From Anadara kagoshimensis (lineage: Eukaryota > Mollusca > Bivalvia > Arcoida > Arcidae): DNA of 64,000 nt. Below the pieces are notes generated by a model. The model was not told the DNA's origin, ran no database searches, and was given only the letters and a program-made list of their open reading frames with translations. Positions 43,450-54,529 of the stretch are shown in pieces (the stretch's first letter is position 1; every line of letters begins with the position of its first letter). Both the position numbers and the translations under genes were made by a program. The stretch spans positions 4,749,502 through 4,813,501 of the forward strand of contig CM037866.1 in NCBI GenBank assembly GCA_021292105.1, in the 5' to 3' direction.

Positions 43450-43905
43450 CACACCGACTGTAAACCCATTATACATGCATGATACGAAATATGAAACTAC
43501 CAATATTTCAATTAAAACTATTTAAATTAACATCCATTGTGATATTGTTGTCTTTCAGGGGTCAAAAGGTGACATCTGTAAAAACTTATTATCAGTTAAA
43601 TAATGTTTATGTGTATTCAATCGATAGCAAGCTCCGACTGAGTTCATTACCCGGGCATTACTAACATGGTTGCTCTCTAAAACCCTCGGCATTACGAAAC
43701 GAAAATCACGGTTCTTTCGGATGGGAACTGTAATTGAACGAGGTCCCGTGTCACTGTAGGGTTGGCACGATAAAAAACCTTGTTGTATAATGTCATCAGC
43801 GCATCGCACAGGCAAAATTTCTACACCTTCGCAAATGGCTGGCGACGTCTCAATATAAGTGAAATAATCTTTACTGGGATATTAAACACCATTACTCAAC
43901 TCTAC
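43450..43905. repeat. Dispersed repeat plus SINE-A body and tail
   Basis: 43480-43670 matches 44645-44880 (tgtaaaaacttattatcagt, cattacccgggcattactaa). From 43680 it runs into SINE-A body and tail (aatcacggttctttcggatg, ggcgacgtctcaatataagt). Confidence 0.75.
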
Positions 43906-43980
43906 CCACATCTAAGTGCACTTTTTTTTCTCGTGTCGTCATTTCCGGAACAAGTGTAGAATTTATGTAGATAGAGAAAG

Positions 43981-44368
43981 TGAAAAACTAAACTTGTTTT
44001 CTATGCTTTTTCCCAGATATAACGTTAAATCTGAAAATGTGCGTGCCCTCGCACACTTAAATGGAAATTCAGTTGTTTTTATGCTATTTCCCAGAGTATA
44101 GGTTAAATTTTGCGTCAATTTATTTTTGCAAGAATATCTGCAAACCTTGTATGAGACGTCGAATTTTGGACAAGTGAAAAACTAAACTTGTTTTCTATGC
44201 TTTTTCCCAGATATAACGTTAAATCTGAAAATGTGCGTGCCCTCGCACACTTAAATGGAAATTCAGTTGTTTTTATGCTATTTCCCAGAGTATAGGTTAA
44301 ATTTTGCGTCAATTTATTTTTGCAAGAATATCTGCAAACCTTGTATGAGACGTCGAATTTTGGACGGA
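43981..44368. repeat. 194-bp tandem duplication
   Basis: The sequence beginning TGAAAAACTAAACTTG at 43981 repeats from 44175 with almost no differences through 'gacgtcgaattttggac'. Each unit also contains two related half-units ('ctatttcccagagtatagg' and 'ctttttcccagatataacg'). Confidence 0.93.
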
Positions 44369-44644
44369 ATAATTGCAAGTGAAAAATGTTGATATATATT
44401 CTCGAAAAAAAGAATTCGTCTTTTTTTCGCGAATTGACACTAAAATAAATCAAATGCGAATTTTTTTAGGTGAATAGAAAAAGTGACCTCGCACACAAAG
44501 ACCATGTTCGCGATTTTTTAATTTCGCGTCCTCTTTCTCTTGCAAATCGACGCGAAAATAAGTAGAACGCGAAAATTCCTCAGTTATAGTACATAGATAC
44601 CAACCCACGACAACTATAAAGGCAGTTCAAGATTAAATATACAT

Positions 44645-44885
44645 GAATGAACACTGCCGTAGAAGAAATACGAAACCCCCAGTATTTCCATTAAATCAAA
44701 AACAAACCTACCAAATTAAACTAATAATATTTTATTTAACATCCATTATAATATATTGTTTTTTCTGGGGTCAAAAGTTGGCATCTGTAAAAACTTATTA
44801 TCAGTTAAATAATGCTTCTTCATTCAATCAATGACAAACTGCGACCGGGTTCATCATCCGGGCATTACTAATATGGCTGCCGTCT
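44645..44885. repeat. Dispersed repeat, second copy
   Basis: It matches 43480-43670 over 'ggggtcaaaagttggcatct', 'aacttattatcagttaaata' and 'catccgggcattactaatat'. Confidence 0.75.
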
Positions 44886-45109
44886 TAAGATTTAAAATCA
44901 TCTACCGTGATCTATTTATCTAATTATATCAAACAATATTGCAATTATCTTTCGTGTTTAACAATTTAGGGTCAATTTAAATTTTAATTATGATTTGTCA
45001 TGCTTGTGTATATATGTATTTTTATTTACAATCACCCATATATTCTCCTACTGGGTGGCTGAATGAATAAAAGCGCACTTACGAGTCTAAGCGACTCTAA
45101 AGTCTAGAC

Positions 45110-45385
45110 AATCAAAAATTATATGGCCGTCATCACAATATTGTTTATAAGTATGATGTCTCTGTATCCAAAATTACGCTGGATATGTTCCTTTAATTCC
45201 AAATTTTATTGCAAACGTGGCGGATGTAGCTAGCTAAACGTGATATGCTTACACTTCCGAAGCTCCCGGTCTCACTTCTCTGGTGGAAGTGTACGTGCTT
45301 AACCTAATCTGCCAGCTTCAGTTTTTACATTGCTTTTGGATTTTGGTTTGGACATGGATAAGTATATTTGCTTTTTATTCACATC
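45110..45385 (+). mobile_element. PLE 3' end, diverged
   Basis: It begins in the last RT codons (GRHHNIVYKYDVSVSKI) and continues through a mutated 3' tail to 'gataagtatatttgcttttt'. Confidence 0.82.
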
Positions 45386-45641
45386 CCACTTATCGAAAAA
45401 AAAAAACCAAGAAAGTGTTATATTTCGCTTGCCGAAGTTTGAAACTTTCTCCCGATTTCCACTCGCAGCAATGTACAGCTTTGCAATAAATTACTTTAAC
45501 CACACCACTACTTAATTCTTGTCTCACGATGCCTGTAATTTTTGTCGTGTTGTCTTGTTTTGCCGTTTTTATTACACGTATAAGCTTCTATAGTGGTGTG
45601 TTATCGGTTGTGTTAGGTCTTACCAAGTGCATATTTTGTAG

Positions 45642-45790
45642 TTCCTAATTTCTGTTGGTCCTTTGGATATTTCTCAACATCTTGAAAAATTTGGTTTTAC
45701 AATTTTGGTCCAAGCACTGCTGATGAGAAAATGCATTCCGAAACGGCCGTCTAGTGCTGTAAAATTAAAACTGGTATGATATGTAATTTT
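45642..45790 (+). mobile_element. Solo retrozyme-like fragment
   Basis: About 150 bp matching the junction region of the 339-bp monomer: 'tgttggtcctttggatattt', 'ctcaacatcttgaaaaat', the hammerhead, then 'gtaaaattaaaactggta'. The rest of the monomer is absent. Confidence 0.82.
45713..45758 (+). ncRNA. Hammerhead ribozyme copy 4 (solo, weakened stem II)
   Basis: CTGATGA, GAAA, ACGGCCGT and the GTC cleavage triplet are all intact. Stem I is AGCACTG with TAGTGCT, containing one G-T wobble. Stem II is GAAAATGCATTCC, with mismatches, so folding should be weaker. Confidence 0.85.
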
Positions 45791-45983
45791 GCCTATTTTA
45801 ATGTTTTATGAATAAGATAAACATGCTGAGGGTTTGTATACTTACCGGTATAAATATGAAATATTTGAAATATTTGAAAAAGCATGTTTGTCCACCAGTT
45901 AAAAAAGGGTAAGATAAGACAATCGTAAAGGTTGTATAAATATACTTGAACCATCCAACTATTTTTACAACTAACATAAAAGA

Positions 45984-46325
45984 TTAAGTCGCTAACTAAA
46001 CAATAAACATTGCTTCAAAGTACGTGTGTACTTGAATTGGCTATTGTGCCACTGTGACCCCTAAATATCAAACGTATGCAGCTTCAACGGTCGTTATCAG
46101 GGGACATAACCCTTGAAATCAAAACAATGTAAAGCAATGATTTGACATGTTCTTTATTTATCATTATACTTTGAATAAAAAACAAACATACAAATCCATG
46201 TCCGAATCATAATCCAGAAGCAAAGTAAAAACTTTGGAACTGACAAGTTAGGTTAGACACGTGAACTTCCACCAGGGAAGTGAGGCCGGGTGCTCCGAAA
46301 GGGTAAGCACCTCTTGTTTAGCTAG
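45984..46325. repeat. Direct duplication, copy 1 (partner 46624-46965)
   Basis: 'aaacattgcttcaaagta', 'caaacgtatg(c/t)a', 'acggtcgttatcaggggac' and the adjoining PLE tail recur in the same order and orientation at 46624-46965. Confidence 0.85.
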
Positions 46326-46620
46326 CTACACCCTAGACTCGAGAACTACCCTATGGTTGGAAAGAACTTCATCTTTGGTACAATTAGTTCTAGTATATGC
46401 AGGGTTATTTGATATACTATCTAAACCAAGCTCCTTAATAAGACTTTCAAGGTAGAATCTCTTACAAACGAGAATAATGTTGTTTTGAAGACTTATTAGC
46501 TGGGACAACAACATATTTGTTGTGTATGTCTGTTAGAATTGCCTTGATTTCTGGATCCTTGAGTACTGAAGACAGTTTAGTACTCATAGACCCTTTAAGT
46601 TTGGCAACCTTACAACTAGT
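46181..46620 (-). mobile_element. PLE copy with a large internal deletion
   Basis: On the minus strand it starts with the N-terminal flank of the RT (VAKLKGSMSTKLSSVLKDPE, ILTDIHNKYVVVPANKSS, then after a frameshift NNIILVCKRFYLESLIKELG). It then jumps directly to the 3' tail at about 46330. The 'VVVPA(D/N)K' region precedes the RT core in Penelope-like proteins. The copy therefore preserves an upstream coding part missing from the 12-kb copy. Confidence 0.75.
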
Positions 46621-46623
46621 GGT

Positions 46624-46965
46624 TTAAGTCACAAACTAAACAGTAAACATTGCTTCAAAGTATACTTAAATTGGCTATTGTGCCACTATGACCCCTCAAT
46701 ATCAAACGTATGTAACTTTAACGGTCGTTATCAGGGGGCGTAACCCTTGAAATCAAAACAATGTAAAACCTTGCAATATACCAATAATTTGACATGTTCC
46801 GCATTTATCTTTATACTTTGAATAAAAAACAAACATACAAATCCATGTAAGAATCACAATTCTTATACAAAATAAAAGCTCGCAAATAGGGTTAAACACG
46901 TGAACTTTCATTAAGGAAGTGATGGTGGATGCTCGGGAAGGGAAAGCTCCTCCTTTTGAGCTAGC
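46624..46965. repeat. Direct duplication, copy 2, with PLE tail
   Basis: Partner of 45984-46325. Its PLE tail (46826-46965) is more diverged than the first. Confidence 0.82.
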
Positions 46966-46999
46966 TATACCCACCCCAACACCTGTGTAATCAAAATAA

Positions 47000-47765
47000 A
47001 AACTACTGATTTGTACTTTTAAACGACTGTTACGGTCTTTTTATATTTCAAGCCGTATACCTTAAGTTACTATAAGGTTAGTTATAAAGTTATTTATTAT
47101 CCGATATGCCAACTTTTGACCCAGTCTAAAACAAATATATCACTAATATAGTTTAAATTCAAATAAAACAGTAAAAATGTTAACTTAAATAGACGCATTG
47201 AAATATTGATAGCCCCGTATTTCTTTCTGCGGTGTTCTTGAACTCCAATAAATTCCATAAAATGACTTTTTAAAACGACATTATACATAGTTGTTTTTGA
47301 GGTTGATTTACAATCAAGGAATTACTCGTAGATCTCAAATATTTCCATCGAGGTCTTAAAATATGTGTCCGTTTTATCAAACATTTTGGTTATCTAAACA
47401 ACTTGCTTATGTTTTCAACTGAGTTTTTTAAACACAAACCAGTTTATAAATGAAAAACATGGGTTAGAAAGAAAGAAAGAAAGGCAGAAGGAAGGAAGAA
47501 AAATTGTTTTTGCCAATAGAGAATTTGTTTCATTTTAGTATATAACGCCGCTTGGTGTATAATTAGAAAAAAGTCCATCAAGGAGCATTCATTGTCTTTA
47601 TTCCTTCTAATTTAAGATACAACGCTACCTAGTATATCAATATAGACAAAACAGGGAGAAATTATTTATACTTTTAGGATACAACTCTAAAATAGCAATT
47701 ATTTTACATTCGTGATGTTTATAACCTTACCACGCTACGGCATGTAAAATTAGAAGATAAACAAA
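47000..47765. other. Intronic; nothing recognised
   Basis: AT-rich. A purine-rich 'gaaagaaagaaaggcagaag' stretch lies near 47470. 47525-47700 has 'gtatataacgccgcttggtg' and 'agatacaacgctacctagta', which resemble the start of exon c ('gatacaacgccacctagtgt') and may be decayed copies of that splice junction. Confidence 0.45.
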
Positions 47766-47771
47766 CAGGGA

Positions 47772-47965
47772 TAATCAAAAACAAACATACTAATCCATGT
47801 CCGAATCACAATCCAGAAGCAGAGTAAAAACTTTGGAACTGGCAAGTTAGGCTAGACACGTGAACTTCCACCAGGGAAGTGAGGCCGGGTGCTCCGGAAG
47901 GGTAAGCACCTCCTGTTTAGCTAGCTACACCCGCCACGTGTGTAATCAAAATTATGTGAAATAAA
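47772..47965 (-). mobile_element. PLE 3' tail, well preserved
   Basis: The complete ~190-bp tail with few differences from the copy at 24357. It lies 130 bp upstream of exon c. Confidence 0.9.
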
Positions 47966-48095
47966 TTTTTACATCATCTTTCTTTCCGGAGCGTAAATTT
48001 AAACTGGTATAATATGTATTACAACGCCCACATGGAATAGAATAAGAACATAGGGAAACATGAAGAATTCATTGTCATTATACTTTCTATTTTAG

Positions 48096-48284
48096 GATAC
48101 AACGCCACCTAGTGTAGAATTAGAAGTAGACAGACTAGGAGTATTTATTGTAACTTTTACACCAAAGAAAGAATTATTTGACGTCACACCTCAGGGATGT
48201 TTATACAATGCACATATAAGTAGATATATCAGTGTTAGGTTCCCAAAGAAGGCGGCGGACAAATCCTTCCAATGCGCAATACAG
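48096..48284 (+). CDS. Exon c of the ZU5-ZU5-UPA-Death protein: start of the second ZU5 domain
   Basis: Bounded by 'tttctattttag' and CAATACAG|gtaaaa; 63 codons, phase 0 at both ends (residues 140-202). It reads DTTPPSVELEVDRLGVFIVT, then FTPKKELFDVTPQGCLYNAH and ISRYISVRFPKKAADKSFQC. 'V-FP-A' followed by strand sequence fits the first part of a second ZU5 domain as in PIDD and ankyrins. In PIDD the link between the two ZU5 domains carries an HFS autocleavage site; the equivalent here, RLGVFIVTF, has no HFS. Confidence 0.85.
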
Positions 48285-48379
48285 GTAAAATATATACTAG
48301 CTGTACGCATGTCGATTTCAGGAAATGAAGTGTAACACTTAAATGAGAGGTGACAAAATTGGTTACTTTCTATGGGTTA

Positions 48380-48945
48380 CATAACTTCCCGTCATCTAGT
48401 TCAAAGCAAACACAAACACTCCGGTCTATGTTCAAATTACAATCCCTAAAGGAAAGTAAAACATTGAAAACCACAACGTGGACTTTCGCAGCAGGAAGCG
48501 ATGTTTGAAAAAAAGATAGCCAAATAAAATAAAAACCGATAGCTGGCTTTCGGATCAAAGATCCTCTCATTCGCTAGTTTCAATCAAATGAAAACATACC
48601 GGTCTATGACTAAAGCAAAATCCAAAAACAATGTAAAAACTTTAACAACTGCCAAATTAAGTTATGTTTAACACGTGAACTTTCGCCAGGGAAGTGACGC
48701 CTAAATAAAAGATGGCCAAAAAGACCTAAATCATCGGCTTTTGGATTAAGGAGCCTTGCATCGCCTATGTTCAAATCACAATCTCAAAAACCATACACAA
48801 GCATAGTGGTCCATGCACAATTGAGTAAAAATACTTTTGAATACTTTCAAATGAAGTTACACACCAGGGAATTGGGATCAGGTGCTACGGAAAGGTAAGG
48901 ACCTCCTCTTTAATTAGCTATGCCCGTCATGTTTTTATTCATGCA
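48380..48945 (-). repeat. Three strongly diverged PLE tails
   Basis: Segments at about 48385-48500, 48590-48720 and 48775-48940 each retain phrases of the tail in order ('ccggtctatg', 'gtaaaaacttt', 'caactgccaaattaagtta', 'gggaagtgacgcc', 'ttaattagctatgcccg'). They are old insertions in intron c. Confidence 0.6.
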
Positions 48946-48961
48946 TTATGTTTTTTTCCAG

Positions 48962-49260
48962 ATCAATCCAATACCTGCCGACAAATTAGAATTAGCACAC
49001 GACCATTATCCAGTGGAAACCAGCGATATAGTACAAGCAACAGAATTTATAGACATATTACCCAGTGTTCCGTGCAATTTCCGGCGAGCAGTTTCAGTAA
49101 AGCTCCCTCTACCGGGTGGAGTAGAGTTAGAAGATTTAGACGAGAACAGCAACACCGGGATAGCGGTGTTGCAGAAAAACGAACAGGGATGGGAGCTCGT
49201 AGAATCAAAATATAAGTACACCCGTACTACCGTCACTTTCGATGTTAAATCATTATCAAG
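48962..49260 (+). CDS. Exon d of the ZU5-ZU5-UPA-Death protein: rest of the second ZU5 domain
   Basis: After 'gtttttttccag' the exon enters in phase 0 and leaves in phase 2 at TCATCAAG-type donor TTATCAAG|gtacaa. It encodes INPIPADKLELAHDHYPVET, SDIVQATEFIDILPSVPCNF and RRAVSVKLPLPGGVELEDLD, the 'ps..f..pv.v.lPlP' strands of a ZU5. It then runs to TTVTFDVKSLSR, which joins FCIAQSK in the next exon. The closing 'V-SLSRF' is where PIDD has its second HFS cleavage motif, so His and Phe are missing. If the donor were not used the frame ends at 49273. Confidence 0.87.
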
Positions 49261-49817
49261 GTACAATTATTAATGTAATATAATAATATACAGAGATTAT
49301 CAGTTATTGTGGATACCAAATACCGATATTTGAAATGAAATGTAGGGATGAAATGACGAATATATTACACACAATTAAATATCTTGAATTTTTTATCAAA
49401 ATGTTCCATGAAAATCAAAAACAAAACTGGCCTATGTCCAAACCAAAATCCGTAAATAAGATCTTTGATAACTGGCGAATTTAGTTCAACCCATTAAAAT
49501 CTCCACCAGGGAAGTGGGACTTAGTTATTTTAGCTTTCTACATCCGCCACGGATGATACGAATGGAACATAGAACTATGAGATAACAGAATAAAAGAAAA
49601 ACAATATCCAGCGAAAAACATATCGTAATAGCACATATACATTTAGCAAACCCTACGATTTTCCATACTTTTAAGAAGTACATGTACATTTGTTCGATGT
49701 TTTCTGTTTAATTTTATTAGCAGCAAGGGATTAATTCAAGTGTGGCAGTGCTCAAGTGTCAGGACGTTAACTTCCAAGTAATGCAAATTTTGTTACCGCA
49801 TTTTGTTTCTGTTTCAG
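49261..49817 (+). other. Intron d with a diverged PLE tail
   Basis: 49410-49570 retains 'gtccaaaccaaaatccgtaa', 'ctccaccagggaagtggg' and 'ttctacatccgccacgga' of the PLE tail (minus orientation). The rest is unremarkable. Confidence 0.6.
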
Positions 49818-50590
49818 ATTTTGCATAGCGCAATCAAAACCTGATAGAAAGAAAAGACTTGTAACGGGTTTACCGATTTTAGAAGGAAGAAACGACAAAG
49901 AAAAAGGAGAAATCATGGTATTCCTAAATCTACAGGAAAAATTTTGGTTTATGGTTCTTGAATGCTTCCCAGAATCCAAAACGCAGGCGCGCATTGCAGA
50001 AATGAAATCACGTGGTTTCAAACACGTGCAAAAAGAGGTTTTGAAAATAACGGACGTACTTGGTGGTAATGAAAACAAGTTCTTTCGACGACCGCCACCT
50101 GTTCAGACTAAACCTAAACCATCTGGAGGAGGATTTGAAATTTACGATGGAATGAAATGGAAAATTGAAGTAGTTGACGATATAAAAGTAAGCTTTGATA
50201 GTGATTATTTTGAGAATAAGGAACTACATTATTTCAGACATCTACCAGAATGCTATAGAAAATTTGTTATAGAACCCAAAACCAATGATGAAAGGTCGAT
50301 TAGCGGTGCAATAAACTTATTACCAATGGACATATCAGATCAAAAGTTGAAGGACGCAGCGACCTTCACCTTGAGAATTGACATTGACGAGGAGACAGTT
50401 CGTGCCTATTTCCGCCCTGACGTCATACCAGAAGAACCGGAACCGGAAAAAGAGAAACCGAATTTGGATTTACTTAATTCTATGACACAAAAAGAGACAA
50501 CACCAGTGCTGCCAACTATACAGAAATTTAAACCACTCCCACCACTTGTCATGGAAAGACTTATGAAACCAACCAGAAAACCGTTAATAG
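49818..50590 (+). CDS. Exon e of the ZU5-ZU5-UPA-Death protein: UPA region and acidic linker
   Basis: Between 'ctgtttcag' and CCGTTAATAG|gtgagc, entering in phase 2 and leaving in phase 1 (residues about 302-559). GEIMVFLNLQEKFWFMVLEC, GFKHVQKEVLKITDVLGGNE and later FEIYDGMKWKIEVVDDIKVS, ELHYFRHLPECYRKFVIEPK and ATFTLRIDIDEETVRAYF form the beta-rich UPA-type segment that follows ZU5 in UNC5, PIDD and ankyrins. A Pro/Glu-rich linker (EEPEPEKEKP) leads to the Death domain. The reading frame past the donor runs to 50718 but loses domain-like character there. Confidence 0.87.
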
Positions 50591-50839
50591 GTGAGCATTG
50601 TTTCTGCATCTCAACAACCAATAACATGATATTATATTGGTTTTCAGCATTTTCCTGTTCACAAAACATGGTCGGACTTGGCCGAGTGGTACTGTCACTG
50701 GCTTTCCTTTCAAAGTAGAGGGACTTAAAAATTTTTTGAGATGATTTTCATCTCCTGTCCATACTAGAGCTGTAAAAAGCTGAATACTAGAATAGTCTTT
50801 CAATTACATATTATACCAGTTTTAAATTTATATTGAGAC

Positions 50840-50975
50840 TCTAGTTTTATATTTCAAATGAGACTCTAAACCGAGATCCCGTGTCTCAGTGCACGCTAAA
50901 GACATCTCTGTAGAGTTCGAAAAAGAGTAGGCAACCTGTGGTCACTACAGAGGACGCTTATATTTACAAGCGATT
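50840..50975. repeat. Dispersed repeat, inverted partner of 37560-37690
   Basis: 'gactctaaaccgagatcccg', 'gctaaagacatctctgtaga' and 'gagtaggcaacctgtggtca' are the reverse complement of the earlier segment. Confidence 0.7.
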
Positions 50976-52672
50976 GAAATAGACTAAGCAAAGTAGAAAA
51001 GATGTGATAAAACCGAGGTATCTCCTATCCTTAGTTAGGAACTCGTGGATTTCGAATTCATCTCATTCGATTACTACGCGTACATACATAACGAAGTCAC
51101 GTGTCTATCATGTGGATTACACTATATTATCTGGAAAAAAGCATTTTTAAAGCGTCGGTCTAAATTCAAACTTTATCGTCCTTTAATAGTAAGATTTGCA
51201 CGAAGCATTCTTTCTTACTAGGGATATAGCTAGACTTTGCAAGGTTTTTTCCTCAGAATTTTCAAAATTTCAAAAAAAATACCTTTTAATTGAAAATAAA
51301 AACTTTGATTTGTTTACTCCTTCTTCGTCACTAGTGTTTCGGTCAATGATTACGTTCCAGTTGTAGACCCATAGAAACTGTTCGACTCCGAGAACGGATT
51401 GAAATGTCCGAAAACAAGCATAAAAAGGTTTGAAGCATTGGTCAAATGTTACTTTACTTTCATTCCTTCATGTTGTATGCATACATTTATATTGAAGTCA
51501 CATGTCCATTGGCAATTATGTACAAAATCTCTAGTCTAGTTTCGATATCGCATATATTCTCAATTTATCTAAAAGAAGAAAAGAATAATTTCTTTTTATT
51601 TTAATTATGTAAAATTCATTAACTCATGCCATGCACGTACTAAATAATCGACTTTATAATTTAATAATTGACTGTTCTAAAGCAGATTCTGAAGTGCCAG
51701 TCCAAAATACAAAATACAGAATTACAATGCCATTTCATTCTTAAACTGTACTTTGCAAAATGTTTCAGAAATTTAGAATCAATTCTATGTATGCAAAAGT
51801 AGAAAAGTTAAAATTGGAAGTGTTTCATCTCTTCTTCTGCTGTTGTTATTTAAATATCGTTTCTCTTTTGGTTAAAATTTTATATTCTATTATAAAACGT
51901 TTCAAATGTGGACCAACAACCAATGTCCGACTCTCTTTTTCAATAGATCAAAATATCCGAAAGTAAACAAGAAAAATTTCAAACATTGGTCAAATGTCAC
52001 TTGTACTTTCATGGTGTTTGATCCTGTTTGAGTAAATATTTAGAATTTCATTGTTATTTAATTTTGTTCTGCCTAAAATAGGATTGCATATAAAGGGTAG
52101 CAATTTCTGAGTTTATTCAACACATTTACAGTACGTCACGCATACAATCTTGTTTCCGGTCCGGAAGTAAATATTTATTGTCACGTGACTTCGATTTTTC
52201 TTTGTATTGTTTGAAATCCATATGAAAGAAATATCATATCTTTTTATAGCTTCAAGACCAAGAGGTAACGTCATAAAAGTCGATATTGTTTTGTTAAATA
52301 ATGGACTTCATAAAAACTCTTTAGATCTAGCTTAATTTATAAAATAATACAATATTTCCTAAACCGAGAACCGGAAAGGATCAATTCGCCATTGTTAAGC
52401 ATGATTGAATGTTCGCTTCAAAATATTATTGATGTATTTTTTGTATTTCCTGTGTATTAGATTCTCGTCTTTGGAAACAAAAAGCCTCTTTCAATAGTTT
52501 GAGATCGTTTTAGATTTCGATAATTAAATGTAGCATTTAAAATGACAGGCAGAATTGGTTTTATACTTTACTGGTGACACTTGAATGAAACGGTTGAAAA
52601 TTGAATAATTTACATTGATTTTGCAAAATTACCTATTGTTTCGTGTTAATACACTATTACATTTAATACACC

Positions 52673-53493
52673 ACTTAAGAAAAATCTGCAGATGGAATTC
52701 CGATGTTTCCTTAAACCGTTTTTCATTAACTTATTAAAAAGTACATAATGTTTCTATAGCCATAAATAATTATGATATTGGTGTATTTTGCAAAATACAT
52801 GTATATTTTTGTCTTTTTTCTCATTTTTACGTTTTGAAAATAGTTCACATTAATACACCACTTAAGAAAAATCTGCAGATGGAATTCCGATGTTTCCTTA
52901 AACCGTTTTTCATTAACTTATTAAAAAGTACATAATGTTTCTATAGCCATAAATAATTATGATATTGGTGTATTTTGCAAAATACATGTATATTTTTGTC
53001 TTTTTTCTCATTTTTACGTTTTGAAAATAGTTCACATTAATACACCACTTAAGAAAAATCTGCAGATGGAATTCCGATGTTTCCTTAAACCGTTTTTCAT
53101 TAACTTATTAAAAAGTACATAATGTTTCTATAGCCATAAATAATTATGATATTGGTGTATTTTGCAAAATACATGTATATTTTTGTCTTTTTTCTCATTT
53201 TTACGTTTTGAAAATAGTTCACATTAATACACCACTTAAGAAAAATCTGCAGATGGAATTCCGATGTTTCCTTAAACCGTTTTTCATTAACTTATTAAAA
53301 AGTACATAATGTTTCTATAGCCATAAATAATTATGATATTGGTGTATTTTGCAAAATACATGTATATTTTTGTCTTTTTTCTCATTTTTACGTTTTGAAA
53401 ATAGTTCACATTAATACACCACTTAAGAAAAATCTGCAGATGGAATTCCGATGTTTCCTTAAACCGTTTTTCATTAACTTATTAAAAAATTTA
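52673..53493. repeat. 187-bp satellite, four full copies and a partial one
   Basis: The phrase AAAAATCTGCAGATGGAATT starts at 52680, 52867, 53054, 53241 and 53428, an exact 187-bp period. I see no differences between the first four units, so amplification is recent or the array is kept homogeneous. The array breaks off after 'ttcattaacttattaaaaa', and a diverged extra piece ('aatgtttctatagccatga') follows at 53518-53570. Confidence 0.97.
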
Positions 53494-54089
53494 TTATAAG
53501 TAACAGGCCGAGGTACCTAATGTTTCTATAGCCATGAATAATTATGACACTGGTGTATTTTGCAAAATATATATTCATTTTGAAAGTAGTTCGATTTCTA
53601 CTATTTTGGTCGTCGCAATAATGACGAGGACTACTTTGATTCCCAAATAAAACAGGTCGAGTAAAACAATGAAACCAATAAGGAACAACATTGGTACAAA
53701 GTCTACCTGCCTTGTCATTCTTTTATGTGTATTAGTAATTTAAATATTGGATAATTATTCCTGCATGAGATAATGTTGTCAAATGGCAAAAAGAGATATA
53801 ATTACCGTACATCGTCTTTTGTAACTATATTTGCATGTTCAAGTCCTGCATGATCGTCTTTCTTTGGTCATATATATATTTCGCTTTTGTATTCTCTTAC
53901 AACGCTTTAGGAAAGATGGTATCTGGAAAAATACTTAAATGAAAGGAAAATTCTTTTTTTTAAACAAACTGCATGCGCATGCTATTCGCTTGAAAATAAT
54001 TTTAGCTAATTCTCGTAATATAGACCGTAAAAACTATGGTTTGTAAACCAAGATAGTGACTAATGCCCGAGTTATTTATGAATGTGGCT

Positions 54090-54235
54090 AAAAAGACTAC
54101 ATGTGCTTACCTTTCCGGAGCACCTGGCCTAACTTCTCTAGTGGAAGTTGTTTTTTAACTTAATTAGCCAATGACCAAAGTTTTTACTTTGGTTTTTGGA
54201 TTGTTATTTCAACATGGACGGGTACGTTTGTTTTT
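54090..54235 (+). mobile_element. PLE 3' tail, diverged
   Basis: 'gtgcttacctttccggagca', 'cttctctagtggaagttg' and 'tggattgttatttcaacatg' follow the tail's order. Confidence 0.78.
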
Positions 54236-54529
54236 AAACTTGACAACGAGAGAGGCATTTTAATAAACAGTTTGGCAATTCAAAACATAAAAATGCCGGT
54301 TTATCAACCTATGTTTCTGTGTCTTTTGCATGAACTTACCATTGTATCAGAAAATAATTATATCAAAGAGCAGTTTATGTTGAGAATGAAAAGAAAAAGT
54401 TAACATATTTTTGATATCTTTTAAATAACAAAATACAAAACTTTTCAGACATATGTACAAAATTTCTAGTTTGGTTTTATATTTATGTTCTCATTTTATC
54501 TAACAGGAATTATTCTTTTTTGTTTTCAG

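Larger units (their letters stand above)
40704..48095 (+). other. 7.4-kb intron b, filled with repeats
   Basis: The intron is defined by the phase-0 donor at 40704 and acceptor 'tctattttag' before 48096. It contains SINE-A scraps (40830-40915), MITE-1 copies, a 49-bp array, a 194-bp duplication, several PLE ends, and a solo hammerhead repeat, each listed separately. Confidence 0.8.
50591..54529 (+). other. 3.9-kb intron e
   Basis: It holds a tRNA-like phrase near 50667 (GGACTTGGCCGAGTGGTAC, probably a SINE head), a fragment resembling the retrozyme flank in inverse orientation (50803-50825), a dispersed repeat, the 187-bp satellite and a PLE tail. 50980-52660 is otherwise AT-rich with a diverged duplication ('ttcaaacattggtcaaatgt' near 51430 and 51975). 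Confidence 0.7.

Noticed and set aside
49006-49266. Minus-strand open frames under the Death-domain gene exons (also 49767-50078, 50406-50669, 54599-54826)
   Set aside because: They lie antisense to exons whose plus-strand reading gives consistent ZU5, UPA and Death domains.
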